A stretch of 64,000 nt of DNA from Myxococcota bacterium (lineage in GTDB: Bacteria > Myxococcota_A > Polyangia > Polyangiales > JANWZI01), in contig JANWZI010000004.1 of assembly GCA_025054695.1 (NCBI GenBank), forward strand, positions 1 to 64,000. Reading direction: 5' to 3'. Shown in pieces: positions 10,558-19,694 of this stretch. A model generated the notes under the pieces. It saw nothing but the letters and a program-made list of their open reading frames with translations. It was not told the DNA's origin and ran no database searches. Position numbers and translations under genes: made by a program. How positions within the stretch are numbered: position 1 is the stretch's first letter; each line of letters begins with the position of its first letter.

Positions 10558-11825
10558 GGCGCGCGCTCCCCGAAATCGTGTCGCGGCGCACCCGTCGCAT
10601 GCGTCAGCTCGACGGCCGCCCGCAACGCTTCGGCATGCGCCTCGAGGCGCTCGAGGTCCGCGTCGCGCAAGGCCGCGAGCGCCTCGACGAGCGGCTCGAG
10701 CGTTCCGCCCGCCGCGTACGCCGCGAGCGCCACCTCGCGCGCGCGCTCGAGCGCCGGCAGCACGGTCGTGCGCAGCCGCTCGGCTCGCTCCCGCTCGGCC
10801 CGCAGACGCCGATACGCGCCGGCCACCTCGGAGCGGATCTGGCGCAGCGCCTGCTCCCGCAGGGCACGCGCCTCCTCGGCCGTCGCGCGCGCGCGTGCAT
10901 GCAGTCCACGCCAGGAGGCTTTGCGAACTGGCAGCTCGACACCCGCCTCGAGCATCCAGCCCGGATGCCGGCCGTGCACGAGCATGGCGCCCAGCGCGAC
11001 GCGCAACGACGGCACCCGACGCGCGCGGCCGAGCGCTTCGAGCGCGCCGGCCCGTTCGGCCACGAGGTCCGCCGCGGCGAGCTCGGGCCGATCGCGCGAC
11101 GCACGCGCAAGCATCTCCTGCAGACTCGACGGTTCCGCGGGAAGTGGCAGCTCGGCCGGCGGCTGCAGCACGACGCTCTCGGGCCATCCGGCCAGCTCGC
11201 GCAACTGCTCGAGCGCCTCGTCGCGCCGCGCCTGCGCCCCAGCCACCTCGGCCGCGACGCGCTCGAGGTCCGCCTCGATCGCCACGAGCTGCGCATGCTC
11301 GGCGGCGCTCGCCCGCGCCGCCCTCGCATCCCGCAGCTCCCGTGACGTTCGCGCCCAGCCCGCGAGCAGCTCGGCGCGACGGGCCGCGAACCATGCCTCG
11401 ACGTAGAGCAGCTCGGCTTGCTGCGCCCGCGCATGCTGCTCGAGCGCGCCTTCGATCCGCGCGGCGCGCGCCTCGAGCGTCTGCAACGCCGCGGCCGCCG
11501 ATGGCGCCCCACCGAGCGGGACGTGCTGGCTCGCCATGATCATCATCTGCTCCGGGGGGGCACGGACCAGATCGGGAGCCACGCCCCAGACTCGCGCCTC
11601 GATCATCGGATCGGGCCAGACCTCCTCGGCCCAAGCCGCGGCGAGCCCCTGGCGGACGCGCGCGCGGATCCGATGGCGCAGCGGTGCCGGGTCACGCGCC
11701 CGCTCCAGTGCGAGCGCGGCGGACCGGACGACGGACGACTGCGCGTGGGCGACGCCGCCCACCGGCGTGACGGCAATCGCGAGCATCGGAAAGACGAACG
11801 GCCAGCTTCGAGCCACCGCCTGCAT
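10554..11825 (-). CDS. TolC-family outer membrane efflux protein
   Basis: The 423-residue product starts MQAVARSWPFVFPMLAIAVT with a cleavable signal ending near AHA-QS. The rest is long amphipathic helices rich in Ala, Glu and Arg, with the two-fold repeated organisation of TolC/CusC outer membrane factors. It would form the trans-periplasmic tunnel for CusA-CusB. The ATG at 11825 was chosen over an in-frame start seven codons upstream because GGGAGG stands seven bases before it. It is followed by cusB with a GTGA overlap. Confidence 0.85.
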   Translation of the reverse strand: MQAVARSWPFVFPMLAIAVTPVGGVAHAQSSVVRSAALALERARDPAPLRHRIRARVRQGLAAAWAEEVWPDPMIEARVWGVAPDLVRAPPEQMMIMASQHVPLGGAPSAAAALQTLEARAARIEGALEQHARAQQAELLYVEAWFAARRAELLAGWARTSRELRDARAARASAAEHAQLVAIEADLERVAAEVAGAQARRDEALEQLRELAGWPESVVLQPPAELPLPAEPSSLQEMLARASRDRPELAAADLVAERAGALEALGRARRVPSLRVALGAMLVHGRHPGWMLEAGVELPVRKASWRGLHARARATAEEARALREQALRQIRSEVAGAYRRLRAERERAERLRTTVLPALERAREVALAAYAAGGTLEPLVEALAALRDADLERLEAHAEALRAAVELTHATGAPRHDFGERAP

Positions 11826-11895
11826 GCACACCTCCCGCGAACGCACACGATCGAGACGGACGGACCACGGCCCATGGGGCCGGCCGCCGTGGCCT

Positions 11896-11925
11896 GCGGG
11901 CGGTCAGGGCGCAGCGACCGCCCGC
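11896..11925. terminator. GC-rich perfect hairpin upstream of the TolC-type gene
   Basis: GCGGGCGGTC (11896-11905) pairs perfectly with GACCGCCCGC (11916-11925) around a ten-base loop. It lies in the gap between the Cys-rich small gene and the efflux genes. No T-run follows on either strand, so it may be an attenuator or a processing/stability hairpin rather than a true intrinsic terminator. Confidence 0.4.
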
Positions 11926-11935
11926 GCGTGCGCGC

Positions 11936-12352
11936 TCAGAGAAGGGCCACGCAGCGTTCGATGCGACGTTCGTCCGGGGCTCGGGCGCGGGCGCGCGCTC
12001 GCGGTGGCCTCGTCGAGGCCTCGGCCGGGTCGGGCCACGTGGCCTCGAGCGCGTGGGCGAGCCGAGGAGCCGGTGCGACGAGCCGATCGACGACGTCCCC
12101 GCCCCGTGCGCGGGGAAGCGACGCGAGGCGCTGCTCGACGCAACAGGAGCGGGCCACCGCGGGACACTCCTCTTGTGCCGGTGCCTTCGGGCAGCAGCAT
12201 CGCAGCAGCGCGCGCTGCATCGGCTCGCACCAGACGAAGCGCGCCCCGCCGACCGCGGTCCCGAACAGCACGCTCGCCGCGAGCAGCACGCCGAGAACGA
12301 ACCGCACCGTGAGGGATGTTGGGACGGGCGCGCGGCGCACGTCAAGGCACAT
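11936..12352 (-). CDS. Small Cys-rich membrane-anchored protein heading the efflux operon
   Basis: The 138-residue product begins MCLDVRRAPVPTSLT and has one hydrophobic segment, VRFVLGVLLAASVLFGTAVGG. This is followed by a Cys-rich stretch with a CCCP motif and several more cysteines (QEECPAVARSCCVEQR). The C-terminal third is Arg/Ala/Pro-rich. I do not recognise the family. Its position just upstream of the TolC-type gene and its cysteines suggest periplasmic metal sensing or binding, which is inference only. The start at 12352 overlaps a possible upstream start of the divergent RCC1 gene. Confidence 0.55.
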   Translation of the reverse strand: MCLDVRRAPVPTSLTVRFVLGVLLAASVLFGTAVGGARFVWCEPMQRALLRCCCPKAPAQEECPAVARSCCVEQRLASLPRARGGDVVDRLVAPAPRLAHALEATWPDPAEASTRPPRARARARAPDERRIERCVALL

Positions 12353-12410
12353 GGATGCCACCAGAGCCGTTTGTCGAGCCGCGGCCGCCGATGCTATCGC
12401 CGCACCCCGG

Positions 12411-13610
12411 ATGAACGTCGCGCAACCAGCCCCTTCGGCACGCGCCGCCGCTTCCGCGCCTCGCCGTGCGCGGGTTCGGTGCGCCGTGCTGTGCGCGCTC
12501 GCGGGGATGGCGTCGACCAGCTGCGGCGCGCCGGGGGAGCAGGGCCGCCCGCTCGTCGGCGTCGTCGAGGCGGTCGCGGGCGGAGCGCACAGTTGTGCCC
12601 GGCTCGAGGACGGATCGGTCTGGTGCTGGGGCCGCAACGCCAACGGCCAGCTCGGCGACGGAACGCAGCAGAACCGCGCGCGCCCGGTGCGCGTCGAAGG
12701 CCTGCGCGACGTCGAGCAGCTCGCCCTCGGCGACGCACACGGCTGTGCGTGGCTCGCCGATGGAACCGTCCAGTGCTGGGGCTGGAATCGCTACGGCCAG
12801 CTCGGCGACGGCACCACGACGGACCGCAGTCGCCCCGTCGCGGTCGTCGATCTGCGCGGCGTCGTCGAGATCGCCGTCGGCGACGCGCACGGCTGCGCCC
12901 GGCTCGCCGACGAAACGGTCCGGTGCTGGGGACACAACGCGTTCGGTCAGCTCGGCGACGGAACGACCGAGCACCGCCGCGAGCCCGTCGCCGTGACCGG
13001 CCTCGAGGGCGCCCGAGCCATCGCGGCGGGCCAGCGCCACAGTTGTGCGCTGTTGCGCGACGGCACCGTGGCGTGCTGGGGACGCAACGCGTCGGGCCAG
13101 CTCGGCGACGGCACCACGGCGGACCGGCCACGGCCCGCACCGGTCGTCGACCTCGACGAAGTCGTCGAGATCGACGCCGGCGAGGCGCACAACTGCGCGC
13201 GCCTGCGCGACGAGACGGTGTCCTGTTGGGGATGGAACGAGCTCGGTCAGCTCGGCGACGGCACGCACGTGGACCGCGCCAGCCCGGCGCCCGTGCCCGG
13301 CCTCGACGGCGTCGTCGAGGTGGAGCTGGGCACGGCCTTCGGTTGCGCCCGACTCGCCCAGGGCAGCGTGCTGTGCTGGGGCGACAACGCCTTCGGCCAG
13401 CTCGGGGGCGCCACGACGCATCGCAGTTCCCCACCTCAACCCGTTCCGGGGCTACGCGACGCCGTCGGGCTCGCGGCGGGCCACGCCCACGCCTGCGCGA
13501 CGTCGCGCGACCGCATGCTGTACTGCTGGGGGCGCAACTGGAGCGGTCAGCTCGGCGGCGAGGGATTCACGCGGCCGTGGCCCGCCCCGGTGCTCGCGGC
13601 CGATCCGTAG
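12411..13610 (+). CDS. RCC1-repeat lipoprotein
   Basis: The 399-residue product starts MNVAQPAPSARAAASAPRRA, then a hydrophobic run and a lipobox-like STSC. Seven RCC1 blades follow, each with a CWG..N..GQLG core spaced about 50 residues apart, so it should fold as a seven-bladed beta-propeller outside the cytoplasm. Such proteins are abundant in myxobacteria and usually mediate protein contacts; no substrate is evident. An earlier in-frame ATG at 12351 is possible, but the later start gives a better lipoprotein signal and leaves room for a promoter. It converges on ilvE. Confidence 0.88.
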   Translation: MNVAQPAPSARAAASAPRRARVRCAVLCALAGMASTSCGAPGEQGRPLVGVVEAVAGGAHSCARLEDGSVWCWGRNANGQLGDGTQQNRARPVRVEGLRDVEQLALGDAHGCAWLADGTVQCWGWNRYGQLGDGTTTDRSRPVAVVDLRGVVEIAVGDAHGCARLADETVRCWGHNAFGQLGDGTTEHRREPVAVTGLEGARAIAAGQRHSCALLRDGTVACWGRNASGQLGDGTTADRPRPAPVVDLDEVVEIDAGEAHNCARLRDETVSCWGWNELGQLGDGTHVDRASPAPVPGLDGVVEVELGTAFGCARLAQGSVLCWGDNAFGQLGGATTHRSSPPQPVPGLRDAVGLAAGHAHACATSRDRMLYCWGRNWSGQLGGEGFTRPWPAPVLAADP

Positions 13611-13677
13611 AGCCGGCCTTCTCTCGCCAAAGCGATTGCACTGCGGACGTCCTCCGACAACGACGACGCAAAGCCTG

Positions 13678-13776
13678 GACTCCGATTCGGACTCCGACTC
13701 GGTCTCGGTCTCGGACTCGGTCTCGGTCTCGCAGTCTGTTTCCGTCCCCGACTCGGAGTCGGGCTCGCGACGTTCC
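13678..13776 (+). repeat. Hexanucleotide array D (TCGGNC)
   Basis: About sixteen units lie in the convergent gap between the RCC1 gene and ilvE. The 336-base gap 13611-13946 shows no convincing gene. Next to the array is the palindrome CCGACTCGGAGTCGG. Confidence 0.85.
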
Positions 13777-13946
13777 CCCGTACCTGGAACCAGCCCGATC
13801 GGCACCGTCACACGAATCCGCCGCACCGGCAACCGATCCCATCGCGGTCATGACATGAGCCCCGAGCGCCACGTCACCCTGGCAACGACGACCCTCCTCC
13901 CGTCGTGCTATGCGCGACCGCTTCGACGGCGCCGCGTGCGTCGCGC

Positions 13947-14864
13947 TCAAACCACCGCGAGCCAGCCGGGCTCGGGCACGTCGCGACCGCGCACCACGTC
14001 GAAGTACCGCTGCTGGATGCGGTGCGTCAGCGGCCCGCGCATCCCGGCGCCGATGCGCCGGTCGTCGATCTCGACGACCGGGGTGATCTCGGCGGCCGTT
14101 CCGCACAGAAACACCTCGTCGGCCGCGTACAGCTCGTCGCGCGCGATCGCGCGCTCCTCGACCTCGATGCCCATGCGGCGCGCGAGCGTCATCACCGTGT
14201 CGCGCGTGATGCCGCCGAGAATGGCGCTGCCCGGCGGCGGGGTGAGCAGTCGCCCGCGATGCACGACGAAGATGTTCTCGCCGCTGCCCTCGCTCACCAG
14301 ACCGTGCCCGTCGAGCAGGATCGCCTCCTGGTAGCCGGCGCGCAGCGCCTCACGCTTGGCGAGGATCGAGTTGACGTAGTGGCCCACGACCTTGCCCTTG
14401 GCCATGAGCTGATTGACGCCCGGCCGCTGGAACGAGCTGACCTTGGCGCGGATGCCGTCCTCGACGGCCCGCGCCCCCAGATACGCGCCCCACCGCCAGA
14501 CGACGACCGCGACGCGCGTGGGGGGGCTCGCGCCCAGGCCCATGGGGCCATCGCCGAGAAAGACGATCGGGCGCACGTAACACTCGTCGAGGCGGTTGAC
14601 GCGCACCGTCTCGAGGCAAGCCGAGAGCAGCGTCTCGCGGTCGTACGGCACCGGAATCGTGACGATGTGGCAGGAGGCGAGCAGCCGGTCGATGTGGTCG
14701 TGCAGGCGGAAGATGGCGCTGCGGCCGTCCTCGAGCCGGTAGCAGCGGATTCCTTCGAACGCCCCGAGCCCGTAGTGCAGCGTGTGCGTGAGCACGTGCA
14801 CCGTGGCCTCGGCCCACGGCACGAGGCGACCGTCCATCCAGACCTTCTCGACGGGCTCCACCAT
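13947..14864 (-). CDS. ilvE: Branched-chain amino acid aminotransferase
   Basis: This 305-residue class IV aminotransferase opens MVEPVEKVWMDGRLVPWAEA. It carries LHYGLGAFEGIRCY, the PLP-lysine segment NQLMAKGKVVGHYVNS and SEGSGENIFVV. It swaps amino groups between Leu/Ile/Val and their 2-keto acids. It lies back to back with the lipA-bkd operon, which breaks down the same keto acids. That supports a local module feeding branched-chain acyl-CoA, the primers of iso-fatty acids common in myxobacteria. The start ATG is at 14862-14864. Confidence 0.93.
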   Translation of the reverse strand: MVEPVEKVWMDGRLVPWAEATVHVLTHTLHYGLGAFEGIRCYRLEDGRSAIFRLHDHIDRLLASCHIVTIPVPYDRETLLSACLETVRVNRLDECYVRPIVFLGDGPMGLGASPPTRVAVVVWRWGAYLGARAVEDGIRAKVSSFQRPGVNQLMAKGKVVGHYVNSILAKREALRAGYQEAILLDGHGLVSEGSGENIFVVHRGRLLTPPPGSAILGGITRDTVMTLARRMGIEVEERAIARDELYAADEVFLCGTAAEITPVVEIDDRRIGAGMRGPLTHRIQQRYFDVVRGRDVPEPGWLAVV

Positions 14865-15007
14865 GGCGCGCCGACCCTTAGCACGGTCCGGCGCGACGCG
14901 ACCATCCGCTCCGCACCCTGGGACTGCGGTTCGTCACACGCTGCGACGTCGCGCCTCGACGGCGCATCGATGCCGCATCGCGTCAACGCGCCGCGTGCGG
15001 TCGGCGT

Positions 15008-15036
15008 TTGACACCGCGGGGGTGCAGCCCTAGCGT
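15008..15036 (+). promoter_or_regulatory. Sigma70-like promoter of lipA-bkd
   Basis: TTGACA (15008-15013) and TAGCGT (15031-15036) are spaced by exactly 17 bases. The predicted transcript would begin near 15043, a few bases before the lipA start at 15052. The -35 box is perfect and the -10 box is weak. Confidence 0.5.
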
Positions 15037-15051
15037 GCGCGCGGGGTCGCG

Positions 15052-15981
15052 ATGGTCGAGGTCACGCCGCGCAAGCCCGACTGGCTCCGGGTTCGGATGC
15101 CGGGCGGCGAGCGATACGCCTGGCTCAAGGGCATGCTGCGCGATCGCGCGCTGCACACCGTCTGCGAAGAGGCGCGCTGTCCCAACGTCGGCGAGTGCTG
15201 GGGCGCGGGCACCGCGACGATCATGATCCTCGGCGACGTCTGCACGCGCGGCTGCCGCTTCTGCGCCGTGCAGTCGGGTCACCCGGGCGGCCGCGTCGAC
15301 GCCGGCGAGCCCGATCGGGTGGCCGCGGCCCTCGAGGCGATGGGGCTGCGCTACGTCGTCGTGACGATGGTCGACCGCGACGACTTGCCCGACGGCGGGG
15401 CGGGACACGTCGCGCGCACGCTGCGGCGCATCCGCGAGCGCTGCCCGGAGCTGCTGCTCGAGGCCCTGGTCGGCGACTTCGCGGGGAACCGGCGCGACGT
15501 GGAAACGGTCGTGCGCGAAGGAGCGCCGGACGTGTTCGCGCACAACGTGGAGGTCGTCCCCTCGCTCCAGCGGCGGATGCGCGACGCGCGATGCTCGTGG
15601 GAGCGCTCGATCGACGTGCTGCGATGGGCGCGCGAGGCGGGCGCACGCGTCACCAAGAGCTCGCTGATGGTCGGTTGCGGTGAGCGGCCCGAGGAGGTGC
15701 TCGAGGCGATGGCTGCGTTGCGCGAGGCAGGTGTGGACGTGCTGACGGTGGGCCAGTACCTGCAGCCGACGCCCAAGCACGCCCCCGTCATGCGCTGGGT
15801 GCCACCCCACGAATTCGACCGGTGGCGCGAGCAGGGCCTCGCCATGGGCTTCGCGTACGTCGCCGCGGGTCCCCTCGTGCGAAGCTCGTATCGCGCCGCC
15901 GAGGCCTATCTCGAAGGCATGCTGCGCGCCCAGCAACCGCCGTTCGACCGCTACGGACGCGTTCACCTGAAGGTGGTGTGA
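15052..15981 (+). CDS. lipA: Lipoyl synthase
   Basis: This 309-residue radical SAM enzyme inserts two sulfurs into octanoyl groups on lipoyl domains. The auxiliary cluster cysteines are at 38, 43 and 49 (CEEARCPNVGEC). The radical SAM CxxxCxxC is at 64-71 (CTRGCRFC). The C-terminal RSSY serine motif is present. Being directly upstream of the keto-acid dehydrogenase E1/E2 genes, it supplies the cofactor of the E2 subunit. Its TGA stop shares a base with the ATG of bkdAA, which suggests translational coupling. Confidence 0.96.
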   Translation: MVEVTPRKPDWLRVRMPGGERYAWLKGMLRDRALHTVCEEARCPNVGECWGAGTATIMILGDVCTRGCRFCAVQSGHPGGRVDAGEPDRVAAALEAMGLRYVVVTMVDRDDLPDGGAGHVARTLRRIRERCPELLLEALVGDFAGNRRDVETVVREGAPDVFAHNVEVVPSLQRRMRDARCSWERSIDVLRWAREAGARVTKSSLMVGCGERPEEVLEAMAALREAGVDVLTVGQYLQPTPKHAPVMRWVPPHEFDRWREQGLAMGFAYVAAGPLVRSSYRAAEAYLEGMLRAQQPPFDRYGRVHLKVV

Positions 15982-17141
15982 TGGTGCAGACCTCCTCGAT
16001 CGACACGCCGCGTCGGCCCACCCCGGCGCCCGGACAGCACGACGACGACGTGGTGACGGTCATCGGACCCGATGGCCAGGCCAATCCGGCCACCGATCCG
16101 CGGCTCGGGGTCGAGATGGAGCGGCGGCTGTACACGGCGATGGTCCGCACGCGCATCGTGGACCAACAGCTCGAACGGCTGCAGCGGCAGGGACGCATCG
16201 GCTTCCACATCGGCTCGCTCGGCGAGGAGGCCTGCATCCTCGGATCGGTCGCCGCGTTCCGCGAACAGGACTGGATCTTCCCCTGCTACCGGGAATTCGG
16301 CGCGCTGCTGTGGCGCGGCATGCCGCTACAGCGCTACGTCGACAACATGTACGGCAACGCCAACGACCCGGTGAAGGGACGCCAGATGCCCGATCACTAC
16401 ACCGGGCGGCCGTACCGATTCGGATCGGTCAGCTCCCCCATCGGAACGCAGATCACGCAAGCGGTGGGATTCGGCTGGGCGGCACGGCTGCGGCGCGACC
16501 CGATCGCCGTGGGCGTCTATTTCGGCGACGGGGCGACGTCGAGCAACGATTTCCACACCGGGATGAACTTCGCCGGCGTGTTCCGCGCGCCCGTCGTGTT
16601 TCTGCTGCGCAACAATCGCTGGGCGATCAGCGTGCCCGTGGAACGGCAGTCGGCGAGCCGGACGTTGGCCGACAAGGGAATCGCCTACGGCGTGCGCGCC
16701 GTCCGTTGCGACGGCAACGACGCGCTCGCCACGTACGCCGTGGTCCGCGAGGCCGTCGAGCGCGCCGCCCGCGGAGAGGGTCCGACGCTCGTCGAGATGC
16801 TCACGTACCGGCTGGGCGGTCACTCGACGTCGGACGACCCACGTGCCTACCGCGCGCAAGACGAGGTGGAGGCGTGGCGGCGCACCGATCCCCTCGTCCG
16901 CATGCGGCGGCGGCTCGAGGCGCTCGGGGCGTGGAGCGAGGCCGACGAACAGCGCTGGCGCGCGGAGGTCGAGGCCGAGCTGCGCGCGTGCATCGAGACC
17001 GCGGAGCGCACGCCGCCGCCCGCGCTGTCGAGCATGTTCGACGACGTCTACGCGCAGCGGCCGTGGCACCTGCGCGAACAGGCCGAGTCGTGCGAGCGCG
17101 GTCCACGGGCACGCGCCCACGGGCACGGCGGGGGGCACTGA
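15981..17141 (+). CDS. bkdAA: 2-oxo acid dehydrogenase E1 alpha (branched-chain type)
   Basis: The 386-residue product carries the thiamine-diphosphate motif GDGATSSNDFHTGMNF ending in RNN, the RWAISVPVERQSAS loop and the GGHST phosphorylation-loop region. These fit the branched-chain 2-keto acid dehydrogenase alpha subunit better than pyruvate dehydrogenase. It decarboxylates the keto acids of Leu, Ile and Val with the beta subunit. The C-terminus is His/Gly/Arg-rich. The start at 15981 overlaps the lipA stop. A pyruvate-specific enzyme is not excluded. Confidence 0.88.
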   Translation: MVQTSSIDTPRRPTPAPGQHDDDVVTVIGPDGQANPATDPRLGVEMERRLYTAMVRTRIVDQQLERLQRQGRIGFHIGSLGEEACILGSVAAFREQDWIFPCYREFGALLWRGMPLQRYVDNMYGNANDPVKGRQMPDHYTGRPYRFGSVSSPIGTQITQAVGFGWAARLRRDPIAVGVYFGDGATSSNDFHTGMNFAGVFRAPVVFLLRNNRWAISVPVERQSASRTLADKGIAYGVRAVRCDGNDALATYAVVREAVERAARGEGPTLVEMLTYRLGGHSTSDDPRAYRAQDEVEAWRRTDPLVRMRRRLEALGAWSEADEQRWRAEVEAELRACIETAERTPPPALSSMFDDVYAQRPWHLREQAESCERGPRARAHGHGGGH

Positions 17142-17235
17142 ACCGGATCAAAGAAGCGACGGCAGCCGCAAGCGCGGGGCAGCCTCGGGCCTCGCTTCGC
17201 GCAAGCGGACGGCGCGACGGCGAGAGGAGTCGGCG

Positions 17236-18210
17236 ATGAGCGAAATGAACCTCGTGCAGGCGATCAACGCGGCGCTGCGTCAGGAGATGCGGCGCAACCC
17301 GGACGTCGTCGTGCTCGGCGAGGACGTCGGCAAGGTCGGGGGTGTCTTCCGCGTCACGCAGGGCCTGTGGGAAGAGTTCGGCGACGAGCGCGTCATCGAC
17401 ACGCCGCTCGCCGAGGGCGGCATCATCGGCACGGCCATCGGCATGGCCCTCTACGGGCTGCGCCCGGTGCCCGAGATCCAGTTCGCCGACTTCATCTATC
17501 CGGCCTTCGATCAGATCGTGAGCGAGGCGGCCAAGTACCGGTACCGATCCGGCGGCGAGTACCCCTGTCCCATCACGATCCGCACGCCGGTGGGCGGAGG
17601 CATCCGCGGTGGCCATTATCACAGTCAATCGCCCGAGGCGCTGTTCATCCACACGCCGGGGCTCAAGGTCGTCTGCCCGAGCAACCCGTACGACGCCAAG
17701 GGGCTGCTCGTCTCCTCGATCCGCGACGACGATCCGGTGCTCTTCTTCGAGCCCAAGCGCGTCTATCGCGCGGTCAAGATGGAGGTGCCCGACGAGGAGT
17801 ACACGATTCCCCTGGGCGTCGCGAAGATCGTGCGGCCGGGCGATCACGTCACGGTGATCGCGTGGGGCGCGATGCTCTACGAAGCGCTCGCGAGCGCGGA
17901 CGAGGTGGCCGCCGAGGGCATCTCGTGCGAGGTCATCGATCTTCGCACGCTGTGGCCCGTCGACATCGACACCCTCGTGCAGAGCGTCCAGAAGACCGGG
18001 CGGTTCGTCGTCGTGCACGAGGCACCCAAGAGCTGCGGCTACGGCGCCGAGCTCGTCTCGTTGCTGACCGAGAAGTGCTTCCTGCGGCTCGAGGCGCCAC
18101 CCGTCCGCGTCACGGGCTGGGACACGCCGTTCCCGTACACGCTGGAGAACGAATACCTGCCCCTGCAGCACCGCATCGTGCCGGCGTTGCGGGAGACGGC
18201 GAGGTACTGA
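17236..18210 (+). CDS. bkdAB: 2-oxo acid dehydrogenase E1 beta (branched-chain type)
   Basis: The product has 324 residues, the usual length. It begins MSEMNLVQAINAALRQEM and has LGEDVGKVGGVFRVT, DTPLAEGGIIGTAIGMA and the conserved GGHYHSQSPEA region of E1 beta subunits. AGGAG at 17225-17229 lies seven bases upstream of the ATG. It forms the alpha2beta2 decarboxylase with bkdAA. The 94-base gap before it holds no gene. It is followed after three bases by the E2 gene. Confidence 0.93.
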   Translation: MSEMNLVQAINAALRQEMRRNPDVVVLGEDVGKVGGVFRVTQGLWEEFGDERVIDTPLAEGGIIGTAIGMALYGLRPVPEIQFADFIYPAFDQIVSEAAKYRYRSGGEYPCPITIRTPVGGGIRGGHYHSQSPEALFIHTPGLKVVCPSNPYDAKGLLVSSIRDDDPVLFFEPKRVYRAVKMEVPDEEYTIPLGVAKIVRPGDHVTVIAWGAMLYEALASADEVAAEGISCEVIDLRTLWPVDIDTLVQSVQKTGRFVVVHEAPKSCGYGAELVSLLTEKCFLRLEAPPVRVTGWDTPFPYTLENEYLPLQHRIVPALRETARY

Positions 18211-18213
18211 GTC

Positions 18214-19668
18214 ATGGCGCGTTTCGAGTTCCGCCTGCCCGACATCGGCGAGGGGGTGACCGAAGGCGAGATCGTCGCGTGGCACGTCCAGCCGGGAAGC
18301 GTGGTGCGCGAGGACGATCCGATGGTCGACGTGATGACCGACAAGGCCACGGTCACCATCGGCGCGCCGCGGGCGGGCTCGATTGCCGAGTTGCGCTACC
18401 GCGTCGGACAGGTCGCGCGCGTCGGCGAGGTGCTCGTGGTCATCGAAACGGAGGCCGGCACGACCGCCGAGGCCCCGTCGCTCGCCGCGGCGTCGGAGCA
18501 GGCCGCGGTCTCCCCTGCCACCCCGCAAGCCACGACGACGCGGGCCGAGCCCGCCGCGACCGCCGTCGGCGACATTCGCGAGTCGCTTCCGGGAACATCG
18601 TTCTTCGCGCGCCGCGGGAACGGAAAGGGGGCGGCGAGCCTGCCGACGGCCGCGAACACCGAGTATTTCGAGCCCCGCCCCCTGGCCACGCCCGCCACGC
18701 GCAAGCTCGCGAGGGATCTCGGCGTCGACTTGCGTCGCGTCAGGCCCACGGGCCCGGGCGGCCGGGTCACGCGTGACGACGTGCGCGCGGCGGCCGCGGT
18801 GGCCCCCACGGCGCTACAGACGGTGCTGTCTCCGGTGACCGCGTCCGGCCCGAGCCCGACGCTGGCCACGCATGCCGCGACGACGGCGCCGAGCGTTTCC
18901 GCAGCCGCGCGGGACGCATCCCCCCCCGCCTCGCGCGTCGAGGTGTCGGTGCCGGGCCCCGCAGCCCGCGACGAGCGCATTCCGTTCGTGGGGATCCGGC
19001 GTCGCATCGCCGAGCGGATGCAGCTCGCGCGCCGCACCGCGGCCCACTTCACGTTCGTCGAGGAGTGCGCGTGCGACCGGCTCGTCGAGCTGCGCGAGCG
19101 GCTGGCGCCGGCCGCCGCCTCGGCGGGCGTCAAGATCACCTTCCTGCCCATCATCGCCAAGGCCGTCGTGGCAGCGCTGCGACGGCACCCGATGCTCAAT
19201 GCGACGCTCGACGAGGCTGCCGGCGAGATCGTGCTGCGGCGCGAGTATCACATCGGAATCGCGACGGCGACCGACGCGGGCCTGCTCGTGCCCGTCGTGC
19301 GCGATGCCGACCGGCGGTCGATCCTCGAAATTGCAATGGAAATCGAGCGGCTCGCCGAGGGCGCCCGCCGGGGAACGCTCCGTCCGCAGGACCTCGTCGG
19401 CTCGACGTTCACCATCACCTCGCTCGGCAAGCAGGGCGGGCTGTTCGCGACGCCCATTCTGAACATGCCCGAGGTCGCCATCCTCGGCGTGCATCGCATG
19501 CGCGAGCGGCCGGTCGTGCGCGACGGTCGCGTCGAAGTCGGCAAGGTCATGCTGCTGTCACTGTCCTTCGACCACCGGATCGTGGACGGCCACGTCGGCG
19601 CCGCGTTCGCCTACGAGCTCATCGACTATCTCGAGAATCCGGACCGGCTCTTCCTCGAGATGGCTTGA
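18214..19668 (+). CDS. bkdB: Dihydrolipoyl acyltransferase E2 (branched-chain type)
   Basis: The 484-residue protein has one N-terminal lipoyl domain (lysine in MTDKATVTI, about residue 46), then an Ala/Pro/Thr-rich hinge. A peripheral-subunit-binding domain (ATPATRKLARDLGVDLRRV) and the catalytic acyltransferase domain with FDHRIVDGHVG near the C-terminus follow. It transfers the acyl group from E1 to CoA. The E3 subunit is not in this cluster and must be encoded elsewhere. Confidence 0.94.
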   Translation: MARFEFRLPDIGEGVTEGEIVAWHVQPGSVVREDDPMVDVMTDKATVTIGAPRAGSIAELRYRVGQVARVGEVLVVIETEAGTTAEAPSLAAASEQAAVSPATPQATTTRAEPAATAVGDIRESLPGTSFFARRGNGKGAASLPTAANTEYFEPRPLATPATRKLARDLGVDLRRVRPTGPGGRVTRDDVRAAAAVAPTALQTVLSPVTASGPSPTLATHAATTAPSVSAAARDASPPASRVEVSVPGPAARDERIPFVGIRRRIAERMQLARRTAAHFTFVEECACDRLVELRERLAPAAASAGVKITFLPIIAKAVVAALRRHPMLNATLDEAAGEIVLRREYHIGIATATDAGLLVPVVRDADRRSILEIAMEIERLAEGARRGTLRPQDLVGSTFTITSLGKQGGLFATPILNMPEVAILGVHRMRERPVVRDGRVEVGKVMLLSLSFDHRIVDGHVGAAFAYELIDYLENPDRLFLEMA

Positions 19669-19694
19669 CCGGCGCCGACACCTCGCCTCGCCAC

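Noticed and set aside
11896..11925. Strong intrinsic terminator
   Set aside because: The hairpin has no following T-run on either strand.
12351..12411. Promoter or upstream start for the RCC1 gene at 12351
   Set aside because: TTGTCG-N18-TATCGC (12371-12400) is weak and would leave almost no leader; the start at 12351 overlaps the divergent gene.
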